Origin: Flavobacterium sp. Root935
GTDB taxonomy: Bacteria; Bacteroidota; Bacteroidia; Flavobacteriales; Flavobacteriaceae
Direction of reading: 5' to 3'
Length of the DNA: 64,000 nt
Assembly (NCBI RefSeq): GCF_001429295.1
Contig: NZ_LMJL01000010.1
Coordinates: 306,313-370,312, forward strand
The notes beneath the pieces are model-generated. The model did no database searches. It saw nothing but the letters and a program-made list of their open reading frames with translations, and was not told the DNA's origin. Below are positions 26,810 through 35,984 of the stretch, in pieces (positions within the stretch are counted from its first letter, which is position 1; each line of letters starts with the position of its first letter). Both the position numbers and the translations under genes were made by a program.

Positions 26810-26846
26810 GGGTCGCAAAATTATAAAATTTTTGCAACCCAACCAA
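26810..26846 (-). promoter_or_regulatory. Promoter of tig, embedded in an inverted repeat
   Basis: On the minus strand TAATTTTG (26823-26816) matches the -7 consensus; a TTG 20 nt upstream (26846-26844) can serve as -33. The -7 box lies inside an inverted repeat, GGGTCGCAAAA (26810-26820) with TTTTGCAACCC (26830-26840), which could be an operator or a leader hairpin. Confidence 0.5.
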
Positions 26847-26895
26847 GTTTTTAATCTATTGTATTTGAAGCAGTTTTAATCTGCTCAATTTGTTT

Positions 26896-27240
26896 TTATT
26901 TATCGTCTCCTAATATTTTATAGGTAATAGATTGCAGAATAGACAAAATAACACTAAAAATCAATGCTGTCCAGAAGGAATCGACTGCAAAACCGCCAAC
27001 AATATTAGTGCATAACAAAATAATTATAGCATTGATTACCAGCAAAAACAAACCTAAAGTCACAAATGTAACAGGTAAAGTCAAAATGACTAAAATTGGT
27101 TTTATAAAAACATTCAGTAATCCCAAGACTACTGCAACAATTACAGCTGTCCCAAAACTTGCAACGTGTACGCCAGTCAAAAGATTAGACAACAATAAAA
27201 CTAAGGCAGCAGTAACAAGGAGTCTAAGTAATAATTTCAT
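26896..27240 (-). CDS. Phage holin family 4-type membrane protein
   Basis: A 114-residue integral membrane protein with four hydrophobic segments (about 5-22, 28-48, 52-80 and 88-108), lacking a signal peptide. The pattern VVLGLLNVFIKPILVILTLPVTFVTLGLFLLVINA is typical of the YvlD/holin superfamily IV domain, which despite its name is mostly chromosomal and of unknown role. There is no phage gene nearby. It lies upstream of tig on the same strand, with a 114-nt gap holding a hairpin (TTGAAGCAG/CTGCTCAA near 26862-26885). Confidence 0.85.
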   Translation of the reverse strand: MKLLLRLLVTAALVLLLSNLLTGVHVASFGTAVIVAVVLGLLNVFIKPILVILTLPVTFVTLGLFLLVINAIIILLCTNIVGGFAVDSFWTALIFSVILSILQSITYKILGDDK

Positions 27241-27332
27241 AGTTTTTTTCTTTTAAAATTTTAATAAAAGTAATGATTTTTTACTAACCATATATTATTC
27301 AAAAATGGTTTCTTTAGCTTGAAGATTTCAGA

Positions 27333-28262
27333 TTACTGTAGGATATTATTTTGCTTTGACTCGTATTCTCTCTGATAATCTTTTACTGTTTTTCCTTGTC
27401 CGTCTGGTTTCCAACCAGGAGCAAAAAACACATACTTTAATCTATTCTGCCAGCCAATGTTAGGTTGTTTAACATCTTTCCACATTTTCTTCCATTCGTA
27501 AAACAACATTTCAAAAGCACTATCATCTTTTGGCCTTGGATAGATACCGAATTTCACAGGAATTTCTGATTCTTCTTTCTGAAAAGTTCCAAACATTCTA
27601 TCCCAAATTATCAAAGCCATTCCCATATTTTTGTCTAAATATTTGATATTTCTGGCATGATGCACACGGTGATGTGATGGCGTAACTAAAATCCATTCTA
27701 GAATGCCCATACTTTTTACGCTTTGTGTATGTACCAAAGTTCCATAAACTTGAAACAATGCATAAGCCGCCATAATATGCCAGGGATCAAAACCTAAAAA
27801 AGCCAAAGGGGAAAAATACAAATAGCGGTAAAGCGGCTGAAAAACAGGCGATCTGAATCCTGTAGAAATATTATAATATTCAGAACTGTGATGCGTAATA
27901 TGTACAGACCAAAAAAAACGTGATTTATGATCTACAACATGCAATACATAATAAGCGAAATCTTGTAATAAAAAAACTGCAACCCAATAATGCCATATTT
28001 GTGTATTCCAAGAAAAAATGCGGTGTTCGAAAAAGAAAAACATAACCCCAAAAGCAAATGATTTCATTATAAAATCTAATGCAAAATTTAGCACCGCAAA
28101 TGTGACATTTACAAAAATGTCATTCTTAGAATACAAGTTTTTTTTGCCAAAATGACTAAAAAACATTTCGACAAATATCAAAAGTGCTAAGAATGGAGAG
28201 GAGTATAAATAAATTAACCCCAAACCATTTTCATCAAATAAACTATAAAAATTGAAATCCAT
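27333..28262 (-). CDS. Sterol desaturase/fatty acid hydroxylase family protein
   Basis: A 309-residue membrane di-iron enzyme. Histidine boxes are visible: HVVDH near residue 110, HITHHS near 122 and HRVHH near 198, plus a His in the VHTQSVK region. Several hydrophobic segments lie before and between them. The superfamily hydroxylates or desaturates lipids; in bacteria substrates include fatty acids, carotenoids and hopanoid or ether lipids, and none can be picked here. A TAAATTTG -7 box lies at 28297-28290 on the minus strand. Confidence 0.88.
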   Translation of the reverse strand: MDFNFYSLFDENGLGLIYLYSSPFLALLIFVEMFFSHFGKKNLYSKNDIFVNVTFAVLNFALDFIMKSFAFGVMFFFFEHRIFSWNTQIWHYWVAVFLLQDFAYYVLHVVDHKSRFFWSVHITHHSSEYYNISTGFRSPVFQPLYRYLYFSPLAFLGFDPWHIMAAYALFQVYGTLVHTQSVKSMGILEWILVTPSHHRVHHARNIKYLDKNMGMALIIWDRMFGTFQKEESEIPVKFGIYPRPKDDSAFEMLFYEWKKMWKDVKQPNIGWQNRLKYVFFAPGWKPDGQGKTVKDYQREYESKQNNILQ

Positions 28263-28289
28263 TAATTATAAACATTAAAATTCATAAAG

Positions 28290-28297
28290 CAAATTTA
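28290..28297 (-). promoter_or_regulatory. Probable -7 box of the sterol desaturase-type gene
   Basis: TAAATTTG on the minus strand, 28 nt before the start codon. No -33 TTG is visible. Confidence 0.35.
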
Positions 28298-28393
28298 TGA
28301 ATTTTAATGTTTAAATGTAAGTTAATTCTTATTTTTTAATTGAGGCAGTGTGATAACTATTTACATATTTAACTGAAAAAAAATCTAAAAAAT

Positions 28394-29158
28394 TTACTCT
28401 TTCAAAAACTCCGTTGTCAATTCAAAAAACATTTTAGGATTTTCAGCATGAAGCCAATGTCCTGCGTTTGGAATAGTTTCTAATTTTAAATTTGGAAAAT
28501 GCTGACGAATAGATTCTACATCTGAATCTTGAATATAACCCGAATTTCCTCCACGTATAAATAAAGTTGGTTTATCAAAAACCAAATTATCTGGAAGCGG
28601 TTTTCCAATTGCATCTAGATTATTATTAAACGCTTCCAAATTAAACCTAAAAGCCAATTGTCCAGGTTCTTTCCAATATAAATTTTTTAGTAGAAACTGT
28701 CGTGTTCCAAAATCAGTAACATATTGTGATAAAGTTGCCTCTACATCATTTCGGCTTGGTTTTACAGAAAAATCTATTGCATTTAATCCTGCCAAAATAT
28801 CCTGATGATGCTGTTTATAAAATTTCGGACCTATATCTGCTACAATTAATTTGTCTACAATTTCGGGATGTGTTGTCGAAAAAAGCATCGCAACCTTTCC
28901 ACCCATTGAATGCCCCAGAATATCAATTCTGCTTAAATTATTGGCTTGACAATATTCATATACATCTTGAACCATTGCGTCGTAACTCCATTCATCTGAA
29001 TGAAAACTGCGTCCGTGGTTTCTTAAATCCAAAATATGAACTTGAAATCCAGCTTCTACATATTGTCCCGCCAAAGTTTTCCAATTATCAGACATTCCTA
29101 GAAACCCGTGCATGATAATAAATGGTTTTCCTTCGCCTTCTATTTTTGAGTAAAGCAT
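28394..29158 (-). CDS. Alpha/beta hydrolase, YbfF-like
   Basis: A 254-residue cytoplasmic alpha/beta hydrolase without a signal peptide. It has the HGFLGMSDNWKTLA oxyanion region near residue 18, HILDLRNHGRS near 45, the nucleophile elbow ILGHSMGGK near residue 86, and a C-terminal GHWLHAENP His near 232. The sequence pattern matches the esterase/thioesterase YbfF branch; the substrate is unknown. It starts 24 nt after pdxJ on the same strand and is probably cotranscribed. Confidence 0.88.
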   Translation of the reverse strand: MLYSKIEGEGKPFIIMHGFLGMSDNWKTLAGQYVEAGFQVHILDLRNHGRSFHSDEWSYDAMVQDVYEYCQANNLSRIDILGHSMGGKVAMLFSTTHPEIVDKLIVADIGPKFYKQHHQDILAGLNAIDFSVKPSRNDVEATLSQYVTDFGTRQFLLKNLYWKEPGQLAFRFNLEAFNNNLDAIGKPLPDNLVFDKPTLFIRGGNSGYIQDSDVESIRQHFPNLKLETIPNAGHWLHAENPKMFFELTTEFLKE

Positions 29159-29182
29159 ATTTATATTTTTTATTCTGAAGAA

Positions 29183-29896
29183 TTATTTCAATTTATTCAA
29201 ATACATATTCACTACATTATCCAAACCAAGATAAAGTGCTTCTGAAATCAAGGCATGGCCTATAGAAACTTCTAATAAACCTGGAATATTTTGTTTGAAA
29301 AACTTAATATTATCTAAACTTAAATCGTGTCCGGCATTAATTCCCAAACCTAATTCGTTTGCCAATTCTGCAGCTTTTACATAAGGATCAATTCCGTTTT
29401 TATTTCCCAAATCATATTGATGTGCGAATGCTTCTGTATATAATTCAATCCTGTCCGTTCCGGTTTTTTTTGCTCCTTCGATAATTTCTAAAACTGGATC
29501 AACAAAAATCGAAGTTCTAATTCCGTTTCTCTGAAATTCCTGAATAACTTCTGTCAAATATTCTTGGTTTTTAATCGTGTCCCAACCTGCGGAAGAAGTA
29601 ATTGCTCCAATTGCATCTGGAACCAATGTTACTTGATCGGGTTTGCATTCTAAAACCAAATCAATGAAATTATGCTGTGGATTTCCTTCAATATTATATT
29701 CTGTAGTAACAATTGCTTTCAAATCGCGTGCATCCTGATAACGAATATGACGCTCATCTGGACGTGGATGAATCGTGATTCCCTGCCCTCCAAATCGCTG
29801 AATATCGACAGCTACTTTTAATAAATCAGGAACATTTCCGCCTCTTGCATTTCGAAGCGTTGCAATTTTATTGATATTTACACTTAACTTTGTCAT
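29183..29896 (-). CDS. pdxJ: Pyridoxine 5'-phosphate synthase
   Basis: Condenses 1-deoxy-xylulose 5-phosphate with 3-amino-2-oxopropyl phosphate to pyridoxine 5'-phosphate in the DXP-dependent vitamin B6 pathway. The 237-residue TIM barrel shows the N-terminal [17 protein letters not shown], the HPRPDERHI motif near residue 42, VTLVPD, and NAGHDLS near residue 187 for phosphate binding. It is divergent from the CBS gene, with a TATTTTTG -7 box at 29946-29939 on the minus strand. Confidence 0.96.
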   Translation of the reverse strand: MTKLSVNINKIATLRNARGGNVPDLLKVAVDIQRFGGQGITIHPRPDERHIRYQDARDLKAIVTTEYNIEGNPQHNFIDLVLECKPDQVTLVPDAIGAITSSAGWDTIKNQEYLTEVIQEFQRNGIRTSIFVDPVLEIIEGAKKTGTDRIELYTEAFAHQYDLGNKNGIDPYVKAAELANELGLGINAGHDLSLDNIKFFKQNIPGLLEVSIGHALISEALYLGLDNVVNMYLNKLK

Positions 29897-29938
29897 ATAA
29901 ATAGATAATTAATTCTAGTAACACTATATTTGTTACGA

Positions 29939-29946
29939 CAAAAATA
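29939..29946 (-). promoter_or_regulatory. Probable -7 box of pdxJ
   Basis: TATTTTTG on the minus strand in the 115-nt divergent region, 42 nt before the pdxJ start. The -33 position is not obvious. Confidence 0.35.
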
Positions 29947-30011
29947 CAAAGTAAAACGCAGCAGTTTTCGGTATTTTTTGATTATTTTGCATCAAATATC
30001 TTCAATGATTT

Positions 30012-30671
30012 ATGACAGAAATTACAAACTATATCACAAATGATTTCAGAGCGATTGATAGTCAGGAAACGATAGCCTCGATCCAGGACTTTTTTATCGA
30101 TGTAAATTTTTCTCATTTTCCCATTTTAGAAGATGGGGTTTTTATTGGAAGCATCTCTTCTGAGGATGTAGAAACATTTGACACCGATAAAAAAGCGATT
30201 GACTACAAATATACTTTAGAACGTTTTTTTGCCAGAAAATCGATGATCTGGTTAGATGTTCTGGAAGTTTTTGCTAAAAACCACACCAATATCCTTCCAA
30301 TTCTTGATGAAAATAATGCTTATATAGGTTATTATGAAATGGAAGATATAATGAAGTTTTTTCAGGAAACTCCATTTTTAAAAGAGCCAGGAGCGATTAT
30401 TATTGTTCAAAAAGGTCTTTTGGATTATTCTATGAGCGAAGTAATGCAGATTGTAGAAAGCAATAATGGTAAGGTTTTAGGTTCTTTTGTATCTGAAGCT
30501 GATCTGGAAAATGTTCAAATTACAGTAAAAATTGGTTTAGGAGCGATAAATGAAATTATTCAGACCTATAGAAGATATGGCTATGAGATTATTTCAGAAC
30601 ATCAGGAAGACACCTATATTAATAGCTTGAAAGAACGTTCTGATTATTTAGACAAATACCTTAATATATAA
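30012..30671 (+). CDS. CBS domain protein with ACT-like C-terminus
   Basis: A 219-residue cytoplasmic protein. Residues 1-120 form two CBS motifs (FPILEDGVFIGSISSEDVE and ILPILDENNAYIGYYEMEDI), which usually bind adenosine nucleotides. The C-terminal part (about 128-200, IIIVQKGLLDYSMSEVMQIVE...) looks like an ACT-type ligand-binding fold; that is an inference. It precedes nadK, an order I recall from other Bacteroidota, and might sense adenylate or NAD status, but nothing in the sequence proves this. Confidence 0.82.
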   Translation: MTEITNYITNDFRAIDSQETIASIQDFFIDVNFSHFPILEDGVFIGSISSEDVETFDTDKKAIDYKYTLERFFARKSMIWLDVLEVFAKNHTNILPILDENNAYIGYYEMEDIMKFFQETPFLKEPGAIIIVQKGLLDYSMSEVMQIVESNNGKVLGSFVSEADLENVQITVKIGLGAINEIIQTYRRYGYEIISEHQEDTYINSLKERSDYLDKYLNI

Positions 30672-30683
30672 ATTATTAATGTG

Positions 30684-30762
30684 GCAATGAGAAAATTAGT
30701 TAATTAGATAATTTTCACAGCTGCAAATTATCTGATTGACACATTGACAAATTACCTAATTT
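30684..30762. repeat. Intergenic inverted-repeat element (ATTAGATAATT type), second copy
   Basis: AATTAGTTAATTAGATAATT, a loop with CACAGCTG, then AATTATCTGATTGACACATT and ACAAATTACCTAATTT form an imperfect hairpin. The core words are the same as in 6466-6573. It lies between the CBS gene and nadK, so it may weaken read-through or stabilise the upstream mRNA end. Confidence 0.65.
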
Positions 30763-30769
30763 AACTCGA

Positions 30770-31654
30770 ATGAAAATAGCCATTTACGGACAATATTATC
30801 AAAATAGTACTGAACCTATTATAAAAGACATTTTCTCTTTTTTCAATTCCAACAATGTTGAAATGGTAATTGAAGAAAATTTTCTGAAAATGCTTTATGA
30901 AAAGCAGCTGATAAAAAAAGAATATAAAACTTTTTCGCCAAGCACTGCTTTAGATAATAGTTTTGAAATGCTGATTAGTATTGGCGGTGATGGAACAATT
31001 TTGAGAGCAGCTGCTTTTGTTCGAAATTCAGGCGTTCCTTTGTTAGGTATAAATGCAGGAAGATTAGGATTTCTTGCTAAAGTTCAAAAAGAAAATATTG
31101 ATAGTTTGTTACAGTTTGTTATTGATCAAAATTACACCACTTCTGAAAGAACTCTATTAGGATTAACTTCTGAGCCAAAGAATGATGCCTTCGAAGAACT
31201 TAATTTTGCAATGAATGAAGTTACAGTGAGTAGAAAAGATACTACTTCGATGATAACTGTTGAAACTTATTTGAATAACGAATATTTAAATTCTTATTGG
31301 GCAGATGGATTAATCATCTCTACTCCTACCGGCTCTACTGGATATTCTTTAAGCTGCGGCGGTCCCATCTTAACACCAGATGTAAAAAGCTTGGTAATAA
31401 CACCTATTGCGCCTCATAATTTAACTGCCAGACCACTTGTTATTCCAGATGACACAGAAATCACACTGCGGGTAACAGGAAGAGAAGACCAATATTTGGT
31501 TTCTTTAGATTCGAGAATTTCTTCAGTGAAAAATGAATCAATTTTAAAAATAAAAAAAACAGATTATAAAATAAAAATGGTTGAAATACCAGGCGAAACG
31601 TTCTTAAAAACCTTAAGAAATAAATTGCTCTGGGGAGAAGATAAAAGAAATTAA
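30770..31654 (+). CDS. nadK: NAD kinase
   Basis: Phosphorylates NAD to NADP using ATP or polyphosphate. The 294-residue protein has the GGDGT motif near residue 72, GINAGRLGFLA near residue 96, NEVTVSR near 150 and the conserved SPTGSTGYSLS-type loop (here STPTGSTGYSLS) near residue 183. The length is typical (E. coli 292). It lies 98 nt after the CBS gene. Confidence 0.96.
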   Translation: MKIAIYGQYYQNSTEPIIKDIFSFFNSNNVEMVIEENFLKMLYEKQLIKKEYKTFSPSTALDNSFEMLISIGGDGTILRAAAFVRNSGVPLLGINAGRLGFLAKVQKENIDSLLQFVIDQNYTTSERTLLGLTSEPKNDAFEELNFAMNEVTVSRKDTTSMITVETYLNNEYLNSYWADGLIISTPTGSTGYSLSCGGPILTPDVKSLVITPIAPHNLTARPLVIPDDTEITLRVTGREDQYLVSLDSRISSVKNESILKIKKTDYKIKMVEIPGETFLKTLRNKLLWGEDKRN

Positions 31655-31779
31655 ACTCTTTTCTGATTCTTCACTATACGATAATACCACATTTTCTCGT
31701 TCTGCATGTAGTGAATCATCATTAAATGACTCAAAATCATAATGTAAATTGAAAAAGGAGCACATTTAACCAAAGGAAC

Positions 31780-31809
31780 TTTGATTCGTATTGATAATTA
31801 TTATATTTG
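31780..31809 (+). promoter_or_regulatory. Promoter of the DUF6089-uppS-bamA unit
   Basis: TTTG (31780-31783), an 18-nt spacer and TATATTTG (31802-31809) are an excellent match to the Bacteroidota -33/-7 consensus. The start codon of the DUF6089 gene is only 18 nt after the -7 box, giving a leader of about 10 nt. Confidence 0.75.
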
Positions 31810-31827
31810 CACGCAATTTTGAATTAA

Positions 31828-32517
31828 ATGAAGAAAATTTTTAATTTATTGTTATGTTTTTTCCCCTTTATTACACTTAATGCTCAAATCAATGAGATAG
31901 GTGTTTTTTTTGGCGGAAGTAACTTTGTAGGTGACGTTGGAAAAACAACTTATATCGCCCCAGAAAAACCAGCTTTTGGTGTTCTTTATAAATGGAACAG
32001 AAGCCCAAGGCATTCCTGGAGATTTTCATATACACAATCAAGTGTAATTGGAAATGACTTCAAATCTGAAGAAACAGGTAGAAATCAAAGAGGATATCGT
32101 TTTGAAAACAATATTAAAGAACTTTCTGCAGGACTTGAGTTTAATTTTTTCGATTTTAATCTTCATGATTATCATACAAAGATTAGTCCTTATGTATTTA
32201 CAGGTCTAAATTTCTTTATCTTCGACAACTTATATCGATATAATACAAGCCCAAACACAATTTATTCTGATAATTCAAACTCTTTTGCTATACCTATTAT
32301 ATTAGGTGTAAAATCGAACATAACGCCGCATCTTGTTTTAGGAGTTGAAGCTGGAGCACGTTATACTTTTACAGATAACATTGACGGAAGCAATCCTAAA
32401 ACAAACAATCCAAATATTTTAAAGTTTGGAAATTTAAATAATAATGACTGGTATGTTTTTTCAGGTATCACCTTAACGTATACCTTTGGACAAAAACCTT
32501 GCTATTGCGCAGAATAA
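31828..32517 (+). CDS. DUF6089 outer-membrane beta-barrel protein
   Basis: A 229-residue exported protein with a signal peptide (MKKIFNLLLCFFPFITLNAQ). The mature part begins INEIGVFFGGSNFVGDVG and continues with alternating hydrophobic/polar strands ending in aromatic residues, as in small 8-stranded outer-membrane barrels. The C-terminus is CYCAE rather than a terminal aromatic. DUF6089 members sit just ahead of uppS and bamA in Bacteroidota, as here (4 nt before uppS), which suggests a role in envelope assembly, not proven. Confidence 0.8.
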   Translation: MKKIFNLLLCFFPFITLNAQINEIGVFFGGSNFVGDVGKTTYIAPEKPAFGVLYKWNRSPRHSWRFSYTQSSVIGNDFKSEETGRNQRGYRFENNIKELSAGLEFNFFDFNLHDYHTKISPYVFTGLNFFIFDNLYRYNTSPNTIYSDNSNSFAIPIILGVKSNITPHLVLGVEAGARYTFTDNIDGSNPKTNNPNILKFGNLNNNDWYVFSGITLTYTFGQKPCYCAE

Positions 32518-32521
32518 TAAA

Positions 32522-33262
32522 ATGAATTTAATAGAATCAATAGATCACACAAACTTACCTAAACACCTTGCCATTATTATGGACGGTAACGGACGCTGGG
32601 CAAAACAACAAGGTTTCATGCGCGCGTTTGGACATGAAAATGGTACAAAATCAGTAAAAGAAATAATCAAGACCTCAGCTAAGCTGGGAATTGAATATTT
32701 AACTCTATACGCCTTCTCAACTGAAAACTGGAACCGACCAAAACTTGAGGTTCAAGCTTTGATGAAAATATTGATCAATTCATTAAAAAAAGAGCTCGTT
32801 ACGCTTCAAGAAAACAATATTAGACTCAATGCAATTGGAAATCTTGACAAATTGCCAAAAACAGCCCAAAAAGAACTTTTGGATGTTATAGAAAAGACAA
32901 AAAACAATTCTCGATTAACACTTACTCTTGCCTTAAGCTACGGATCTAGAGAGGAGCTTGTAAATGCTGTAAAGGCAATTAGTGATAAAGTTAAAAATAA
33001 TATAATTTCAATAGACACTATTGACGATTCAATTATAAATGAGCATCTTTACACGCAAAATTTACCAGACGTAGATTTATTAATACGAACAAGTGGAGAA
33101 CATAGAATAAGTAATTTTTTGCTGTGGCAGATCGCTTACGCAGAATTGTATTTTACTAATGTCTTGTGGCCAGACTTTAAAGACCAAGATTTATATGAGG
33201 CTATTATTAGTTATCAAAAAAGAGAACGTAGATTTGGAAAGACCAGTGAACAAATTAAATAA
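32522..33262 (+). CDS. uppS: Undecaprenyl diphosphate synthase
   Basis: Cis-prenyltransferase that makes the C55 lipid carrier for peptidoglycan and O-antigen. The 246-residue protein has AIIMDGNGRWAKQQG with the catalytic Asp near residue 21, TLYAFSTENWNRP, and the C-terminal LIRTSGEHRISNFLLWQ. The frame is open from 32486, but that would overlap the DUF6089 gene by 32 nt; the ATG at 32522, 4 nt after its stop, gives the usual start. The gene is followed by bamA after 7 nt. Confidence 0.96.
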   Translation: MNLIESIDHTNLPKHLAIIMDGNGRWAKQQGFMRAFGHENGTKSVKEIIKTSAKLGIEYLTLYAFSTENWNRPKLEVQALMKILINSLKKELVTLQENNIRLNAIGNLDKLPKTAQKELLDVIEKTKNNSRLTLTLALSYGSREELVNAVKAISDKVKNNIISIDTIDDSIINEHLYTQNLPDVDLLIRTSGEHRISNFLLWQIAYAELYFTNVLWPDFKDQDLYEAIISYQKRERRFGKTSEQIK

Positions 33263-33269
33263 TTTTTTA

Positions 33270-35942
33270 GTGTTGCAAAAAAAAATACAAATAGTCCTTA
33301 CCCTATTACTTTTGGGTAGTTTTTCACAAATTAAAGCACAAGAAAGAGTTCCTTTTGATCAAGGAAAAAAATATATTCTGGCCAAAGTTTCCGTTGTTGG
33401 TAAAATAAGCTTCAATGAACAGACTGTAGTAACATTTTCAGGCCTTCAAAAAGGACAGGAAATTACTGTACCTGGAGAAGAAATTAGTAGTGCAATTAAA
33501 AAATTAGGTAAACTAGGCCTTTTTGATGAAATTGCTTTCTACGTCAATAAAGTAGAAAATGATAGTATTTATCTAGATTTAAATATTATTGAACTTCCTA
33601 AATTAAACGAAGTTAAATTCGTTGGAGTTAAGAAAAGTAAAGTAGAAGGTTTAATTAAGGACAATAACTTGACAAAAAACAAAATTGTCAACGAAAACTT
33701 AATTACTACAACTAAAAACTATATTGAAAACAAATACAAAAAAGAAGGTTATTATAATACCAAAGTTACTATAACAAATACTCCAGACACTATTAACGGA
33801 CATCAGGTTAATATGCTTGTCAGGATAGATAAAGGAGATAAAGTAAAAATCAGCAGTATTGATTTCATTGGAAACAAACAGCTCACAAGCAGTCAATTGC
33901 GTGCTGCAATGAAAGATACGAAACAGAAAAACTTTATTCGCGTTTTTAAAGCTTCTAAATTTATTCCAGAAAAATACAAAACTGACTTAGAAAAAGTAAT
34001 TGCTTCTTATAAGGAGAAAGGATACCGTGATGCACGTATCATTTACGATTCTGTTAAATACAACAAACAAAAAAATACACTTGCTATTAAGATTAATGTA
34101 GAAGAAGGAAATAAATACTACTTCGGAAATATTAAATTCTTGGGTAATACTGTTTATTCAGATCAGCTTTTAAACCGCTATTTAGGAATTAAAAAAGGAG
34201 AAACTTACAACGGAGTTTTATTAGAAAAAAGAATTGCCGATAAGACAAAACCAGATGCAGAAGATATTACCAATTTATATCAAAACAATGGTTACTTATT
34301 TTCAAATATCAATGCTGTTGAGGTAAAAACAGTTAACGATACAATCGATTTTGAAATTAGAGTTACAGAAGGTCCAATTGCTTATTTCAATAAAATTACG
34401 GTTGTTGGAAACGACAAAACAAATGACCACGTAATTTACCGTGAGTTAAGAACAAAACCAGGTGAAAAATATAGTAAAGAACAACTTGTAAGAACTATTC
34501 GTGAGATCGGACAATTAGGTTTCTTTGATCCTGAGGCAATTGATCCTAAGTTTAAAAACGTAGATGCTGGAGCAGGAACTGTTGACATTGAATACCATGT
34601 TGTAGAAAAAGGATCTAGCCAGGTTGAACTTCAAGGAGGTTACGGCGGTGGAGGTTTCATCGGAACATTGGGACTTTCGTTTAATAACTTCTCTGCTAGA
34701 AAATTATTTGACAAAGAAGCTTATAAGCCTTTGCCAATGGGAGATGGACAAAAAGTTGCGCTTCGTTTACAAGGAAGTACTTATTTCCAAACGTATAGTT
34801 TATCGTTCTCAGAACCTTGGTTTGGAGGAAAGAAACCAGTACAATTTAGTTCTTCTATCTCTTATAGTAAGCAATTTCTTAACAATTATATTACCCGAAC
34901 TGTTGATCGTGGCAAAAGTTTTAATATTTTTACACTCCAAGTTGGTTTAGCTAAACGATTAACTGTGCCAGATGACTACTTTGTATTATCACAGTCTGTA
35001 AGTTATCAGCATTATGATTTGAACAATTATAATACAGGATTATTTACTTTTGGTAACGGTGCATCAAGAAACTTAGCATATACGATTGGACTTTCAAGAA
35101 GTAATAAAGGTGTGAACCCAATATTCCCTACTTATGGTTCAGAGTTTAGCATTTCGGCGAAAGTAACACCTCCATATTCATTATTTAATGGAATTGATTA
35201 TGGAAATTTAAAAAATGAAAAAGAATATAAAACACAGTATACTGGAACATCTGGAAGTGGTGTAGACGGAAAACCGCTTAACAATGGCGATTATGTTAAA
35301 ACAGAAACTGTAAACGGACAAACTGGTTATGTAAGTGTTGGTTCGGACTTTGGAAGTGCTGATACTGATGTTGCAAAAGTCGATCAGAGAAAATACAATT
35401 GGTTAGAATACTATAAGGTTAAATTTAAAGGAGATTGGTATACTAAAGTATATGGAAAGTTAGTACTAAGAACCTTAACAGAATTTGGTTTCTTAGGAGC
35501 TTATAATCAAGAAAGAGGTGTAATTCCTTTTGAGCGTTTTTACTTAGGAGGAGATGGTATGGCCAACTACTCAATGGATGGTAGAGAGACTATTCAGTTG
35601 AGAGGTTATCCAAACAACTCTTTAACTCCAGTAAATGCTAGCGGAGATGCAATTGGAGCAACTATTTATAACAAGTTCTCTATGGAGTTACGTTACCCAA
35701 TTACATTAAAAGCATCAGCTTCTATTTATGCTTTAACATTCTTAGAGGCAGGTTCATCATATCCAACGTTCAAAGATTACAACCCATTTGATTTAAATCG
35801 TTCTGCTGGTGCTGGTTTACGTGTATTCATGCCTGCATTTGGATTACTTGGTATTGACTTTGGTTACGGATTTGATGCTCTTCCTGGACAAACAAAAGCT
35901 AATGGATGGGAAACTCACTTTATCATTGGACAACAATTTTAG
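33270..35942 (+). CDS. bamA: Outer membrane assembly factor BamA
   Basis: Central barrel of the machine that inserts outer-membrane proteins. The signal peptide (QKKIQIVLTLLLLGSFSQIKAQ) is followed by five POTRA repeats (about 30-450) and an Omp85 barrel ending in FIIGQQF with the expected terminal Phe. The frame runs back to an ATG at 33159 inside uppS, but the signal peptide begins at a GTG (33270) or TTG (33273) after the uppS stop, so non-ATG initiation and coupling to uppS are likely. The length is 890 residues. Two ompH genes follow. Confidence 0.95.
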   Translation: MLQKKIQIVLTLLLLGSFSQIKAQERVPFDQGKKYILAKVSVVGKISFNEQTVVTFSGLQKGQEITVPGEEISSAIKKLGKLGLFDEIAFYVNKVENDSIYLDLNIIELPKLNEVKFVGVKKSKVEGLIKDNNLTKNKIVNENLITTTKNYIENKYKKEGYYNTKVTITNTPDTINGHQVNMLVRIDKGDKVKISSIDFIGNKQLTSSQLRAAMKDTKQKNFIRVFKASKFIPEKYKTDLEKVIASYKEKGYRDARIIYDSVKYNKQKNTLAIKINVEEGNKYYFGNIKFLGNTVYSDQLLNRYLGIKKGETYNGVLLEKRIADKTKPDAEDITNLYQNNGYLFSNINAVEVKTVNDTIDFEIRVTEGPIAYFNKITVVGNDKTNDHVIYRELRTKPGEKYSKEQLVRTIREIGQLGFFDPEAIDPKFKNVDAGAGTVDIEYHVVEKGSSQVELQGGYGGGGFIGTLGLSFNNFSARKLFDKEAYKPLPMGDGQKVALRLQGSTYFQTYSLSFSEPWFGGKKPVQFSSSISYSKQFLNNYITRTVDRGKSFNIFTLQVGLAKRLTVPDDYFVLSQSVSYQHYDLNNYNTGLFTFGNGASRNLAYTIGLSRSNKGVNPIFPTYGSEFSISAKVTPPYSLFNGIDYGNLKNEKEYKTQYTGTSGSGVDGKPLNNGDYVKTETVNGQTGYVSVGSDFGSADTDVAKVDQRKYNWLEYYKVKFKGDWYTKVYGKLVLRTLTEFGFLGAYNQERGVIPFERFYLGGDGMANYSMDGRETIQLRGYPNNSLTPVNASGDAIGATIYNKFSMELRYPITLKASASIYALTFLEAGSSYPTFKDYNPFDLNRSAGAGLRVFMPAFGLLGIDFGYGFDALPGQTKANGWETHFIIGQQF

Positions 35943-35984
35943 AGAAATAACGTTTGGTTAAAAATCATCAAATAAAGTTATGTT

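Noticed and set aside
26896..27240. Holin-like protein as a sign of prophage
   Set aside because: No integrase, capsid or lysin genes are near; this family is mostly chromosomal.
33159..33269. bamA start at the first ATG of the frame
   Set aside because: It overlaps the end of uppS by more than 100 nt and puts a basic non-signal stretch ahead of the signal peptide.
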